Shown here: piece by piece, positions 46,397-58,044 of the stretch
Layout of the letters: each line of letters begins with the position of its first letter
Position numbering within the stretch: the first letter of the stretch is position 1
Assembly (NCBI GenBank): GCA_012184525.1
Contig: WOFQ01000002.1
Span: forward strand, 1,178,001-1,242,000
Length of the DNA: 64,000 bases
Origin: Xenoacremonium recifei
Lineage: Eukaryota > Ascomycota > Sordariomycetes > Hypocreales > Nectriaceae
Direction of reading: 5' to 3'
Notes under the pieces: generated by a model
Told to the model about the DNA's origin: nothing
Database searches by the model: none
The model's input: the letters and a program-made list of their open reading frames with translations, nothing else
Made by a program: the position numbers and the translations under genes

Positions 46397-48775
46397 ATGA
46401 TGGCTCCCCTAAAGGAGCGCTGGGAGACGTTCCTGGAGAACCATTCCGACATTGAAAGGATGGTAAACTTTCTCAGCGAATATATCCCGCCGATCAATTT
46501 TATTACCATTCATTATATCTACTTCATCGTCGGTTCTTTGGTCGCGTCAGGAATATTCTGGGGTTCGAGTAACCCCCATGGATCTATCAGCTATATTGAC
46601 AGCCTGTTCATGGCTACTTCATCGCTCACGAACACCGGTTTGAACACGGTGAATCTCAGCACAATGACAACCTGGCAGCAGGTTATGATCTGGTTCCTTC
46701 TCATCATTGGGAGCCCCATTTGGGTCTCTTGGTGGACGGTGGTAGCAAGACTCAGGGCCTTTGAAGCCCGCTTCGACCACATCGTCGAAGCAGAGAAGGA
46801 ACGGCGACGACGAAGCCGTCTTAGGCAGACGGGTCCGAAATCAATCTTGCCATTCAGGCGGTTTCTCAGCCTGGACAGATTCAAGTCTGGGGGATCTTCG
46901 TCTGCTCTGCCTGGTCTGGGCACCCGTTTGCCAGCCGAGCAGGAGAAGACAGCTGGAGCGAAGACAGTCAACGTCATGGGCGTCCCTATTCGCAGGATGA
47001 CATCTGTGGCCGAAGAAAGCGCTTCAACGAGTTCCGGGAGCAGAGCTTCGACTCTGACGGCAGAGCATATCCAAACGGCAGATCCTACGTCTGCGACGGC
47101 CTCTGCTCGACCTCCATCGAACTCTAGACCCCCAGCGACACCCGTCACTCCAAATGGCGAACGCGATCACATCTCTTTTGCTGAGAACCTACCTAGGCCG
47201 AGTGCAGATATCTCTGTCAAGTCAGGCTCAGCGTATCAGCATCATGGCATTCAAGCTTCCCCTCAAGTCAATATTCGGCCCCCGTCATCAGCAGGGTCCG
47301 TAGCTTCCAACGAGTCGGATTTCATCACCCATTGGAAACATATCTTGACGAAACACAACACTGGAAAACGAGGAGAGTTTTACGATCTCACCACTGAAGA
47401 GCGAGACATCCTTGGCGGCTGCGAATATCGAGCCCTGAAAATCCTTGCTGTCGCTGTGCCTTTGTACGAATTCGGATGGATGTTTATTTGCTCCATTGCG
47501 CTCGCTGCCTGGATCAAGTACAACGCCCCTGGAGAGGCCGCGGCCTACGACCAAAACCCCATTTGGAGCGGAATCTTCCTTTCCATATCGGCCTTCAACA
47601 ACGGCGGCATGTCTATCATCGATGCTGGCATGTCTCCGTTTGTGAGCAAATACTTCGTCTTGATTGTTGTCGGGCTCTTGGTTCTTGCGGGCAACACAGC
47701 ATATCCGATCTTTCTGCGGTTCATTTTTTGGCTGGCCTTGAAGATCATGCAGTTAACAACCGGACCAAACACACTTTGCGCCTGGAAGGATACCGTTGAG
47801 TTCATCCTCAAGTACCCCAGACGCGTCTACACGACTCTCTTCGCATCTAACCCAACCTGGTGGCTATTTGGCATCCTGATCCTCATCAATATTATCGACT
47901 GGGTGGCGTTTGAAGTCCTCAATCTCACCAATTCGGCTGTCACCGACCTTTCTGTCGGCGACCGTGTCATAGTGGGATTGTTTCAAGCCATTTCTGTAAG
48001 AGCCGCAGGTTTCGCTTGTGTATCAATCGAAGCGCTGTATCCGACGGTACAGGTTTTGTACATCGTCATGATGTACATTAGCGTGTATCCCGTCACAGTG
48101 ACGATGAGGCATAGCAACGTTTACGAAGAGCGATCGCTAGGAATATACGAGGACGACCCGGTCCCAGGCGGCAACGACGCCGACGATGACGATACGAACG
48201 GCCGGTCAACAGGGAACGACTTTCTATCCGCCGATGGCCCGACTAGCAAGAACCGCCTCCGGAGGGCCGCCACCGGAGCGGCCAATGTCGGGAAAGGTCT
48301 CAACAAAGGTGTCAAGCGAGTCATGACCTTCCATGGCGTTGGAGTCCAAGGCTCAAAGAATGGTGAAGAGAACAGCCGTGTCTCTTTCATCAGCCAGCAG
48401 ATCCGCGGACAGCTCGCACACGACATGTGGTGGCTCGTCCTCCCCCTGCTCGCGATCATGTTGATCGAGACAGACCATTTCCTAGATCAGCCAGTCACCT
48501 ACTCAATCTTCAACGTCATGTTCGAGGTTGTGTCTGCTTATGGCTGCGTCGGCCTGTCCGTTGGCATACCCACCAATAACTACAGCTTTTCAGGAGGCTG
48601 GCATCCCGGAAGCAAGTTCATCCTCTGCCTGGTCATGCTGCGTGGACGCCATCGTGGACTACCTGTTGCTCTTGACAAAGCTGTACGACTTCCCGGTGTT
48701 CGAGACAACAAAGAGGAGGAGGAAGACTTCCAGATCCGACGGGCTAAGACGCTTGTTGGTCCGGATTTCGTATAA
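46397..48775 (+). CDS. TRK1: Trk-type high-affinity potassium transporter
   Basis: Intronless, 792 residues from the ATG at 46397. The frame is open 50 codons further upstream, but that part looks like leader sequence. It has four membrane-pore-membrane repeats with the selectivity glycines visible: SSLTNTGLNTVNL, FNNGGMSI, VRAAGFACVS and AYGCVGLSVG. A long hydrophilic Ser-rich loop separates repeats 1 and 2, as in fungal Trk proteins, with a second acidic/basic loop before the fourth repeat. The C-terminus carries LVMLRGRHRGLPVALDKAV, the Trk end motif. It mediates potassium uptake at the plasma membrane. No N-terminal oddity or truncation was noted. Confidence 0.93.
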   Translation: MMAPLKERWETFLENHSDIERMVNFLSEYIPPINFITIHYIYFIVGSLVASGIFWGSSNPHGSISYIDSLFMATSSLTNTGLNTVNLSTMTTWQQVMIWFLLIIGSPIWVSWWTVVARLRAFEARFDHIVEAEKERRRRSRLRQTGPKSILPFRRFLSLDRFKSGGSSSALPGLGTRLPAEQEKTAGAKTVNVMGVPIRRMTSVAEESASTSSGSRASTLTAEHIQTADPTSATASARPPSNSRPPATPVTPNGERDHISFAENLPRPSADISVKSGSAYQHHGIQASPQVNIRPPSSAGSVASNESDFITHWKHILTKHNTGKRGEFYDLTTEERDILGGCEYRALKILAVAVPLYEFGWMFICSIALAAWIKYNAPGEAAAYDQNPIWSGIFLSISAFNNGGMSIIDAGMSPFVSKYFVLIVVGLLVLAGNTAYPIFLRFIFWLALKIMQLTTGPNTLCAWKDTVEFILKYPRRVYTTLFASNPTWWLFGILILINIIDWVAFEVLNLTNSAVTDLSVGDRVIVGLFQAISVRAAGFACVSIEALYPTVQVLYIVMMYISVYPVTVTMRHSNVYEERSLGIYEDDPVPGGNDADDDDTNGRSTGNDFLSADGPTSKNRLRRAATGAANVGKGLNKGVKRVMTFHGVGVQGSKNGEENSRVSFISQQIRGQLAHDMWWLVLPLLAIMLIETDHFLDQPVTYSIFNVMFEVVSAYGCVGLSVGIPTNNYSFSGGWHPGSKFILCLVMLRGRHRGLPVALDKAVRLPGVRDNKEEEEDFQIRRAKTLVGPDFV

Positions 48776-49034
48776 TTTCGCTCTTTTTACTAGATGTGCT
48801 CAGCACCTATATACATGCCAGCGCATATACATCAGCACGGCGTTTCGGTTGTTTTAAAAATTAGAAGTTCTTGGTCATTCCGGAACTAAGACAGAATACC
48901 CAAATTTGTTGGAAAACATACTTTATAGATTCCTTTCAAAGCTGGTGTGCCAGCTTCTCAATATACATCTGATATACGTGATATTCATAAATCATGCCTC
49001 TCGTGACTCCAGTAACAACTCTATGCTAACTAGC

Positions 49035-50923
49035 CTATCCAAAGAACAATGGCCGTTGTTTAGGATCCGTAGCTCCTTTCGGCCTTCCCCTCTTCTTCTC
49101 CGCGATCCTCGGTTTCTTAGGCTCCGGTGTAGTAGACCTCGGTCCATCAGCTTGTACAGCGTCTCGAATAGTCTGCCGCGAGAGACATAGGTCGATGTGC
49201 TCGTTGAACAGTCTTTCATTGGCGGTTTGTGGGCGGCCGCAGATAGGGCAGTCCCACCATTCTTCAGAAGGAGGTGATGAGGCTTTTGCAACAGGATTGG
49301 GGGCGATTTCTTTGCCGTGGCGGCGATAGGGAGAGTCTGGGTTCTCTCCGGGAGAGGGCGCTGCTTCTTCAAGCTCTTCCTCTGGCCACTGCTCCCAGCC
49401 GTCCTCGTCTATAGTTTTGCGCTTGAGATCGTTCTGGTCTTCACCCTTGCGCGACCGGAAGCCGAAAAAGGCCATGGTGTCGGGCTTCTTGGTGCTGACG
49501 AGATGGGTGCATCGCAGACCCATGAGCCGTAGCTTCATCCCCGGCATGTCCTGCTCTAGCTTCGTGAGGATAGGCAGGGCATAGTTGTATAGGTCGTCTG
49601 CATCCCAGATAGCCTTGGGTGTGACGACCTGCCGCGTGTACACCTCAAAGGTGTGTAGCTTGACCTTGAGGCACAGCGTGCGGCCTTTGCATTCATTGCG
49701 CCGCAGGTCCTTCTCCAGCTCCTCGGCCGTCCAGCGCAATTTCTCACGTAACTTCACGGGGTCGGACATCTCGCCAAAGGTGCTCTCGGTGCCGACGCTC
49801 TTGCGCTCGTACTCCTCGGCAGGCTGGATGCGCGTGCGACCTAGTCCGAGGTAGCAGTTGAGCAGGAACTCAGCCGTCTTGTCGCCAAATAGCGGGCGGA
49901 GCAGTTGGCGCTGCGCGTACAAGTCGCCGCACGTCTTGATGCCCAGTTCGAGCAATTCGCGCTCTAGAACGCGCCCGATGCCGTTGACCTTGCGGGTGGG
50001 CAGGTCGCGCATGAAAGCCATGATAGTCCCTCGATCGCGCGGCAGCACATGCTGGCCGTTAGGCTTATTGATGTTGGAGCAGATCTTGGCGAGCTTGGCG
50101 TTGGCGGCGATGCCAGCCGAGACGGTGATGTTGGTCTTCTGGTGAATCTCGCGCCGCATCTGATCGACCGCCTCGGCCGGGTCCATGTGCTTCTCCTGGC
50201 AGTACTCAGTGATATTGAGGTAAGCCTCATCGATGCTGGCGCTCTCAAAGCGGGGATCATACTCGACGAGGACTTCGCGGACCTCGTGGGCCTTGGAGTT
50301 GTATTTTTCGAAGTTGGGCTTAATGAGGATGAGGTTGGGGCAGAGCTTCTTGGCGACGAAGCCGGCCATGCCGGAGCGGCAGCCGAACTGGCGGGCGAGG
50401 TAGTTGCATGTGGTGAGGACGCCGCTGCCGACTGCGAAGGGGAGGTCCTTGAGTTCCGGGCGGTCTAGCAGCTCTACTGCTGCGTAGAAAGCGTCGCAGT
50501 CTACGTGGACGATGTACTGCGAGAGGTCGCGGGAGAGCTCGAGCTCGGCTATAAGTCGATCGGCGTTGCGGAGTTCTCTGGTGAGATCCTGCTTCTCGAG
50601 TTCTCGTTTCCGGGCCTGGATTTGCTCGATCTTCTGGGTGAGGGTCTTGTCCCGCACTTCTTCCCGGTTGAAGAACTTGGAGCCTTTAGAAGCATTGTAT
50701 ATGATTTCAGAAACCTAGTCGACATAAGTCAGCGAACGAGAGATGAACCATCAAGTTGAGGTTTACATACTTTGCTTTGATCGACTCTGTCCTGGCCGGC
50801 CTTTGTCAAGGACGGTCCAAGCAGAGAATACTTCAGCGTCTTCCGATCGTCTGCATTCTCCGCTGATGGAGTATCACTGGCTTTGCCATTATCATCGTCA
50901 ATCGGCGGCTCTGAAGCGGTCAT
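49035..50923 (-). CDS. dinB: DNA polymerase kappa (Y-family translesion polymerase)
   Basis: Two exons, 50771-50923 and 49035-50714, with a 56-bp intron (GTATGT to CGACTAG), giving 610 residues. The N-clasp (KYSLLGPSLTKAGQDRV, then YNASKGSKFF) is typical of Pol kappa. The palm carries VDCDAFYAAVE (Asp123, Asp125) and SASIDEAYLN (Asp213, Glu214), the metal-binding residues. HhH and little-finger regions follow, with STFGEMSDP. A UBZ-type zinc finger (CPICGRPQ, then NEHIDLC) and a C-terminal PCNA-box-like KQRPLFF follow. The enzyme bypasses minor-groove lesions. One UBZ is seen rather than the two of the human protein. Confidence 0.93.
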
Positions 50924-51570
50924 CTTGTCGCAACGACCACTTGCAGCAGTTCTGTACTCGGCAACGCTCTAGCAAGCGGCAAGAGCATCATGAGGGCCAG
51001 CAAGACCATCGATCTCGCAGTCGTCGCGTCGAGGTTGAAGGAGTGAAGCTTGACGTGAATTCTCAGCCCCTCTAAGCTGTTCGCGTTCTAGGCGGAACAC
51101 GAAGTCACGTGCGCTGCCAGACTTCATGGCTCCTTCGGCAGTGGGGCATCACCATGTCACATCGGAGAGACACCAAGGAGCTCTCCCCTGCCATTGGCCG
51201 GCCGCGATGCTCCCCGCCTCTCATGATGGGCGTTTAAGCGCCGACGAAACCACCAATTCCACGCATATGGCGGCCGTTGGGGACGCTGATATGCAGGTCT
51301 GGTCCTGTAGCCGCCGAGCTCGCCAAGTGGCGCCCGTAGGAGGAGCGGAGGGCGGCTTTGCGTACAAAACCAAAGCTGTCGCAAGTCGCTGCAGCGAGTT
51401 GGTTCCTCCCAACAGTCTCCCCTCTATTTTCTTGTTCGTTCCACCGCGACGATTGTTTGCGGAAAGGCGTACGGCCTCTTGAGTTGGCCGCCGAGAGACA
51501 GAGCTGTCTCGCATTCCTCTTCTAGTCGGCCGCATCTCTGGCCGCCTTGGTCTACCAACAGAGACCCACG
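50924..51570. other. Divergent promoter region, Pol kappa / Pro-rich protein
   Basis: 647 bp between start codons of divergent genes. Open frames here lack conserved character. No specific site was identified. Confidence 0.4.
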
Positions 51571-52983
51571 ATGGCGGCGCGGCCGGGCGAGGAGAACGTC
51601 GCTACGCTGTAAGTCGAGCAGTGAGGGCAGAGCTGGTGTCGCATGCGTGTTGGCTCACCAAGCGAGCAGCTTCGGCGACATCCACTACTTCTACGGGCCG
51701 GCTGATGTGAAGCCTCGACATCATCGCTTCGACCAGGGCTCGTACGTCTATCTGTTCGAGAACGCGAGCGAGAGACGATGTCGCATCGAGGTTGCCAACC
51801 ATCCAGGCTCTGAGGATCAGGATGCCTTTGACGGATGTAAGAGATATCGACGGCGACAGCCATGGCCACGTAAAGGCGTATCTGTACTGACGCTCGCGAT
51901 TGGGCAGATCTCGACCAGACTCGCGTCAAGTACTCATACAAACACCATTGTATGGTCTCGCTCACCGTCGCCGATGCGGTCGACCAAAGCGAATGGCACC
52001 TACCGACCTACGACCCGCGGAATGAGAACAAATACCACTACAAGCTTCACTCACTGGACATCTACTTCTGGACCCAGCAAGATGCGCTGCAGTTCGTGAA
52101 TGGCGTGAGGATGGTCCTCCCTCCGTCACAAGTTGAGGTCCTGGACGAACCTCCACCACCCCCTCAACCAGCACCTCTCAGCGCCGTGGTGCAGAAGCTG
52201 GAGAACGTAGCCATCTCTGATCCTCAATATGGCTCGCCGAAGCCGGCCTCACAGCCCAATTCGCAACATTCGCAGTCATTCGCGCCGCCGCCAACCGCTC
52301 CCGTTGAGGCTCCTGGTCAGCCGGCCACTACCTTTGCGCCCATGGCCTACAACCCGGCGGCGCCAGCGGCCCCCGAAACAATCCAGCATCGAGAGAAGAC
52401 TCCTCCGCCACCGGATGAGGATCCGCTGAACCCTCTGGCCGTGGCCGTCGCCTACGACTATCAGCGACAGCCTTTTACGCCCGGCTACCCTCCCCAGGCG
52501 CAGTTCCCGCCCGGCGGTCTCACGAGTCCCGGCCTCCCTCCGCAAGGCATGGCAAGCCCAGGCATGCATCCGCAAGGAATGGCGAGTCCGGGAATGCCTC
52601 CGCCGCACTACGGCGGTCCCCCTCCCGCTCCCCCGCCACAGCACCCGGGCATCCAGCGGGCGGTGACGATGCCGGCCCAGAGTCCATACACAGCCCAGTT
52701 CCCCGGCTCCCCGGGCTTTGCGCCGCCGCCGGGGTCGCATACACAACCACCGCCTCCTCCGGGCGGATACGCGCAGTACCAATACGCCGCGCACACGCAG
52801 CATAGCCAGTATCGGCCGGGCGGCATGGACGCTTCGATTCACCAGCAGATCTATCGGCCGGCGGCAGGGGAGACGGCTTCACATGCCGGTGCGCCGCCGA
52901 GGGGGAGGCTGGAGGAGAACGCGGGACGCATAGAGCGGGGTGTCACGGGCATGTTGAAGAAGTTTGAGAAGAAGTTTGGTTGA
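51571..52983 (+). CDS. Conserved fungal protein with structured N-terminal domain and Pro-rich tail
   Basis: Three exons: 51571-51608, 51670-51836 and 51908-52983. Introns of 61 and 71 bp start GTAAGT and GTAAGA, and the product is 426 residues. Residues 1-170 form a globular domain with FGDIHYFYGP, HRFDQGSYVYLFEN, HLPTYDPRNENKYHYKLHSL and DIYFWTQQDALQFVNGVRRV-like sequence, conserved among filamentous fungi as far as I recall and possibly PH-like. The rest is Pro/Gln-rich with a short tandem repeat (PPQGMASPGM type, near 52540-52600) and ends in a basic helix with MLKKFEKKFG. The function is unknown. The small first exon was assigned because it joins in phase. Confidence 0.75.
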
Positions 52984-55064
52984 GCGCGGCGTGGCGCACA
53001 GGACATAATTGGAGTTGGGTGTTTTCTTCCACCGCTTGTATCTCACCTATAGTCACAATATCCTAGTGATAATCAATCTTCTTGTTGGACACAACACAAC
53101 AGCGGAAATTGGTTCGCGAGAGTCGAGTGTCATCAATTAGTGCCTGGTGCGACTGCTACCAATCAGCACTGTCAGCCACAAGGCATAATCCCACGCTGCA
53201 GGTCTCGGATCATGTCTTAGATTCTGTCTCATCCGCCCACCGTCATGGCTTCGACAAGACTCCTCCTCTCCGAGCCCGCCCGGTCCCATGATGCATTGCG
53301 CTCCACTGCTCATGGCGGAAGCGTCTTGGCCTCTTGTGCCGCGAAGGCTGTGCTGAAAATAGCACCGCCGCAGTGCAGCATGCGATGTAAGCTTGGGGCT
53401 TGCCCCTGCAGCGAGCGTGCGGCTGTGGCTGAGATGGCGGCTGGGAGGGGAATGGGGGTGTTGCTGCTTTTGGGAGCGAACCGATGTTGCAGTGCAGGGT
53501 AAGCTGCTGGATGGAATTGAGTTTGACACGTTTTCTTTCTGCCTTTGTTGAATCTTTTTTGTTCATGGGGTATTTGGCCGTGATTTGTAATATGCTAGGA
53601 TTTGATTTCCAACTGATTTCGGTTGCAGGAACTATGCCTGAGGTTGGCGGTCGAGTTATGGTAGTAGAGCTTTGCTAGCTGAAGATGTCAAATAATACCC
53701 AACAATGGGAAACCTATCTAACCAGCCTTATCTCCGGCACGAAACCCCTAGACTTTCTTAAGTTGATGCCGAAGGCCATGCCCATCTTAATGGATTTTGA
53801 GTTTTCTGGTCTGGTAACCATTAAAATGAGGGCAACGTTGTCTTCGGGACTTTGGAAAGCTACTTCGAATGGGGTTCAGTGGCGTCTGGGGGCTTGCCCC
53901 GAACCAAACGTATTCGTTCGTGCACAGATAACCAAGTGCATGGAGTATGACATTGAGACAAAATTGAAGCCATTGAGATACCGTGTGACTTTCACGTGAA
54001 TTCTGACACTTGCCTCTCATGATGGTCTTGGACGCCACTTCCTCGCGATGTAGGATTCTGGCCTTGCAGCCTTAGAGCGGCGTCAAGGTTGCTTCTCCAC
54101 CACTGCCAACAACGCCTCAGACCCTGGTCATCCATTCGCCTTCGTGGGCCATCCTGGCAGGATTCGTGAGACAACCAGCTGGCTGGGAAGCAGGGAAGAC
54201 GGCTCCAGCCTCCCAGCCAGCGTTGCCCGGTGTCTGATCTGGCCTGGCCATGGAAGTGATTCTGGGCGATTGTGCCCCCTATCGCTTAGAGCCCTCGTTC
54301 GCAAGACCGCACGACATGCGCTGATCTGACGGCCACCAGCCACACTGCGAGCATTGCAGGCCTCCTTCTGTCTCGTCGCCGTCTTATCTCAGCATTAAGA
54401 CCTTAAACGACACGGCCTAAGCAGAAGGCGAACTAGCGGGAGAGAGTGCGCCAGCTTACCGGCCCAAGACGCCCTGATGTCACCGCCGTGGACGATCGCC
54501 TACCACAAAGATTAGGGACCTTCAGCGGAGCGTCGGTAGCGCCGGGTCTTCTGACAGCCACCATTGGGGGATGCCCAGTCACGGTTCTCTTTGGAATCTG
54601 GAACGTTCAGATGCCAATCCAATCGAGCGCACGTTACCTTGAGCTGACGCGGAACCTTCATCGACTGCCCGAATCTTGAACTCTTCAAGCGCATCTGGAT
54701 GTTGTCTTCTTAACACCCAGCCGCTACTCAGCCAACCACCAACGCTGACCAGGGTCTGTAAAAGGGCCAAGTCAGTCATCGACCGACCAACCAACCCAGC
54801 CCGGAACCTGGGGAGACCAAGACGGCGGCTGTGCCTGGACCTGGCCTGGACAGGGCCCTCGACCGACGAGCTGCGGACGCTCGTGCTCTCCACCCGCAAC
54901 CACTCGCTTTCTTTTGGCACGTCACAAAACATCCGCTTTGCGATCTCGAGTTGCCTCCTTGCAAACCTCTCGAACTCGTCGCCAATTCAGGACATCCTGC
55001 CCACTCCCCGATACCTCACACAGCTCTGAGGGGCGTCTGCTCTACATGTCGCAACGCCTTTAAG
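52984..55064. other. Intergenic, 2.1 kb
   Basis: The stretch lies between the stop of the Pro-rich protein gene and the start of the next gene. It has two exact copies of GGGGCTTGCCCC (53395-53406 and 53889-53900) and a less GC-rich patch at 53500-54000. The frame at 53685-53999 shows no family resemblance. No gene could be supported. Confidence 0.4.
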
Positions 55065-56588
55065 ATGTACCTCTCCGCCCCATTACGAGGCTGGGATGGC
55101 CGGTCTCGAATCGAGACTCGATCATCGCACCTTGTCCGCCGGAGCTCTTCTACCGGAAAATGGATTGCCATCGGGGTATGTCTTACCGCTTACATTGGGT
55201 GTCGCGGCCGGGATGAAAAATATCAAGAATCCCGTAGTGCTAATGCTTTGTTGGTCGTCTAGATCGTCTTTGGCCTTATTCTATTGATCGCTGTGGTGGC
55301 CATCTGCATAGTTCGGACCCGGAAGTCACGAACCAAACGTCAAGCACTCGACGGCGAGCTGCAGAAGACGAGTTTTTGGAGCGGATTCTTCAACAACATA
55401 CGACCCCGAACCCAATACGAGCCAGCCTCGGCCGAGGACAGAACAGAGACTACGACGCAACAATCACATCCTTTGAACCCGACTCGCAGTCGAGAGACTC
55501 CTCGCAATGCCGAACGAGGCAATACACGAACAACTACAACCACCCGGAACCAGAGCAGTGCTGCCGCAGCGGCTGTGGATCGTAACACGTCGGTACGATC
55601 GGTTATGACGCTGCCGGCTTACCGCCAAATGGCGAACACGAACGAACAAGTCTTGGGCCGAGAGGGTGAACGCGACGGCGTCGATGTGATATTGGATCTC
55701 CCGACGGCTGAAGAGGATGAGACCTTGCGCGATGAGGAGATGGCGGCATTGTACCAGATCCGGCTCACCAGGCGACAGCAGATTGCCGAGCGCGAAGAGA
55801 GGAGGGAACAACGACGGGAGGCACGACGCCAGCACGATACGAGAGCGCTTGCAGATATCCGGGCTCGCACCGTTGCAGCAAACAGTGATACTACCGTTAC
55901 AGACTTACGAGCCCAGGTCGACCGCATCAAGGAAACACGGCAGCGGTCGGTGTCAAGCGTGTCATATGCTGACGTTGGAATTGCCCGCCATGACGGAACG
56001 AGGATTCGCGCCAACAGTTCTGAAAGCGAGCGGGTTGGCCTGCTGTCTGACGCAGCGAGCATTGCGCAGTCGTCTCGGAGGTCCGGTGAGACCACGCTGA
56101 CCGGCCATCAGCGAGGACGAAGCGCAAGTTCTGCGGCGAGCATCGACAGCGACTTCCCCTCGCCCTTCTTAACACGCTCGAGGGGCGACTCGCAAACAAC
56201 AATTCCAAGACCAGTGGATGGTGGCCAAGCAGGATCCAGCCCTGAACTGATCGAGGCGGACCTGGGAGATGAGACGATGCCGCCGCCGGAGTACGTTGAT
56301 GTCTCTCTTGACGATGCGCGGTCAACGACGCCGATTGCGGAGCCTCCCCCTGACTACCCTGGGCCATATCGTTCAGCTTCTCAAAGGACTCAGAGGACTG
56401 AGCGAGACTTGGCCAGCACTAGCCATGATGACGAATCCGAAGAGCGCGACGAGGTGCCGCCCATGGAGGGAACCGGGATATCAAGCGGCGGTATACCTCG
56501 ATTACCAAGCTTGAGAATATCACATCTCCCCCAGATCGTGATTGAGCCATCCAGCGCACATCCGGCGTCAGAGTCCCACGAGGCTTAA
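55065..56588 (+). CDS. Single-pass membrane protein with two PPxY motifs
   Basis: Two exons, 55065-55175 and 55263-56588. The 87-bp intron (GTATGT to CGTCTAG) lies within the membrane segment, which then reads WIAIGIVFGLILLIAVVAI. The product is 478 residues. A short Ser/Arg N-terminus precedes the membrane segment, then a basic stop-transfer stretch (RTRKSRTKR) and a long hydrophilic cytosolic part with an Arg/Glu-rich helix (ERRREQRREARRQ type). Two PY motifs, PPEY and PPDY, lie near the C-terminus. This layout resembles membrane adaptors of the Rsp5/Nedd4 ubiquitin ligase such as yeast Rcr1, which is inference. No enzyme motif is present. Confidence 0.72.
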
Positions 56589-58044
56589 TGCATTTTTTCT
56601 GCTTTCCTTTTCTGTCGTTTTCATGGAAGCCTGGAGTCTGGGTTTTTGGGTAACGACTTGTATGTTTGGAGATTTGATTTATGGCGGATGAACGGCATAC
56701 AGGCTTCGACGAATGGTATTTGGAGTGAGACGTTGGCACATACACATGCATCTATATATAACATGACAAATAACTAGGGGTCGGGAAAACGGAAGCCATA
56801 ATGAGAGAGGAAAGGTAGTGGGGATGGCTGCAACTGGCAACCATGACAATACAGCATCATAACATCACTATACATTAACGCTGAGTTTAGTCTTTATGGG
56901 TAATTTCTTAGAGTGTTTCCTTGTACTAAAAGAGTTGCATATAGCAAAGGGGAGTCTTACGGTTGCCTCATATCATGCGGCGTCGGACATGATGCGAACT
57001 ACGTCGAGCCGCGCGGGACGAGAGACGCCAACGCCTTTCGGTCTTGGTTGCCGAAGTGTCTCACAACTGATGCTAGACCCAAGCCATGTTAGGCCAACGA
57101 AAATCTGACGAGAACGAGGGAGAGCGCTGGGCATTTCATTTCTCATAGGCGCGCGGGTGCTTATTCTGCGATGATTCCTAAGCAGCTTTCGCCGTGGAGC
57201 GAGCTGGACGGGACGGGATGGATTGGATCATGGTCTGGGGGACTTTCTTAGGAGGCAACCTTATTCCATTGTAGGCAACATGCAAGACCCCACACGAGCT
57301 TTTAGAAGGCCCACGGGATTTGGAGCTTGATGCTCTAGCGTGGTTTTGTGATCGGGAGGGTTTGAAGTAACGAGATCCGTCAGATGGGATGGTAAACCTC
57401 TCAAACGCAAACGATGGCAAGACGGACAGATTTTGGGAATGAGGCTCAGATGTTGATAAGAGACTCAAGTCTCTGATATGAACAGGCCTCGTCCAGAGCC
57501 TCAATGAGCAGCAACTGAATGCTGACAGTGGTGGTCTGCTCGATTTGACTGGCTTATCAAAGCGTTAGCTAAGCCCTGACAGACAGACCCTCCTACTGAA
57601 CCGCGCGCGGGGTTGTCGCCGCCGCCGGTTAGTCAGGCTCGAGTAATCGACGACACAGCGCTCGCGGGAACGAGTCGCTTTGGGCAGCTCGATTAGTCGC
57701 GAATCTCTAAGCTTGACCAAGCAGTGCGATCCATCCCCGGCCGGAACGTGCGTTGCCGGGGCTGGCGTGCCTCCGTTCCTGAGCGAGCTGGATTGAGGCC
57801 CTTCGGCGAGCGGGCGCCCCTCATGCGAGGGAGGACGGGATAGAACTGCCAATGAGGTCATCCATGGGATATGCGCTGGTGGAGTGCTGGAGTGAAGAAG
57901 CTCTGGTTGTCATGGGGCTGGAGGGAAGTATAAGAGCGCCTCCCCCTCTTTGGTGGTCCGGATCAGTTCTCTCCTGCAACGGCCTCGACTTGTCTGCTTT
58001 TGATACCACATCCACCAAGAGAAACCAGTCAATCGCTATCCACC
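56589..58044. other. Intergenic, promoter side of the quinone reductase gene
   Basis: 1.46 kb. A TATA-like box (TATAAG, 57929-57934) lies about 115 bp upstream of the quinone reductase ATG, followed by a CCCCCT stress-element-like stretch near 57942. The 108-codon frame at 57178-57504 on the minus strand is unsupported. Confidence 0.4.

Noticed and set aside
53685..53999. 104-codon frame in the spacer after the Pro-rich protein gene
   Set aside because: No conserved motif, no flanking exons with splice sites, and the composition is like the surrounding non-coding DNA.
57178..57504. 108-codon minus-strand frame upstream of the quinone reductase
   Set aside because: Basic, low-complexity sequence without domains; probably a chance frame.
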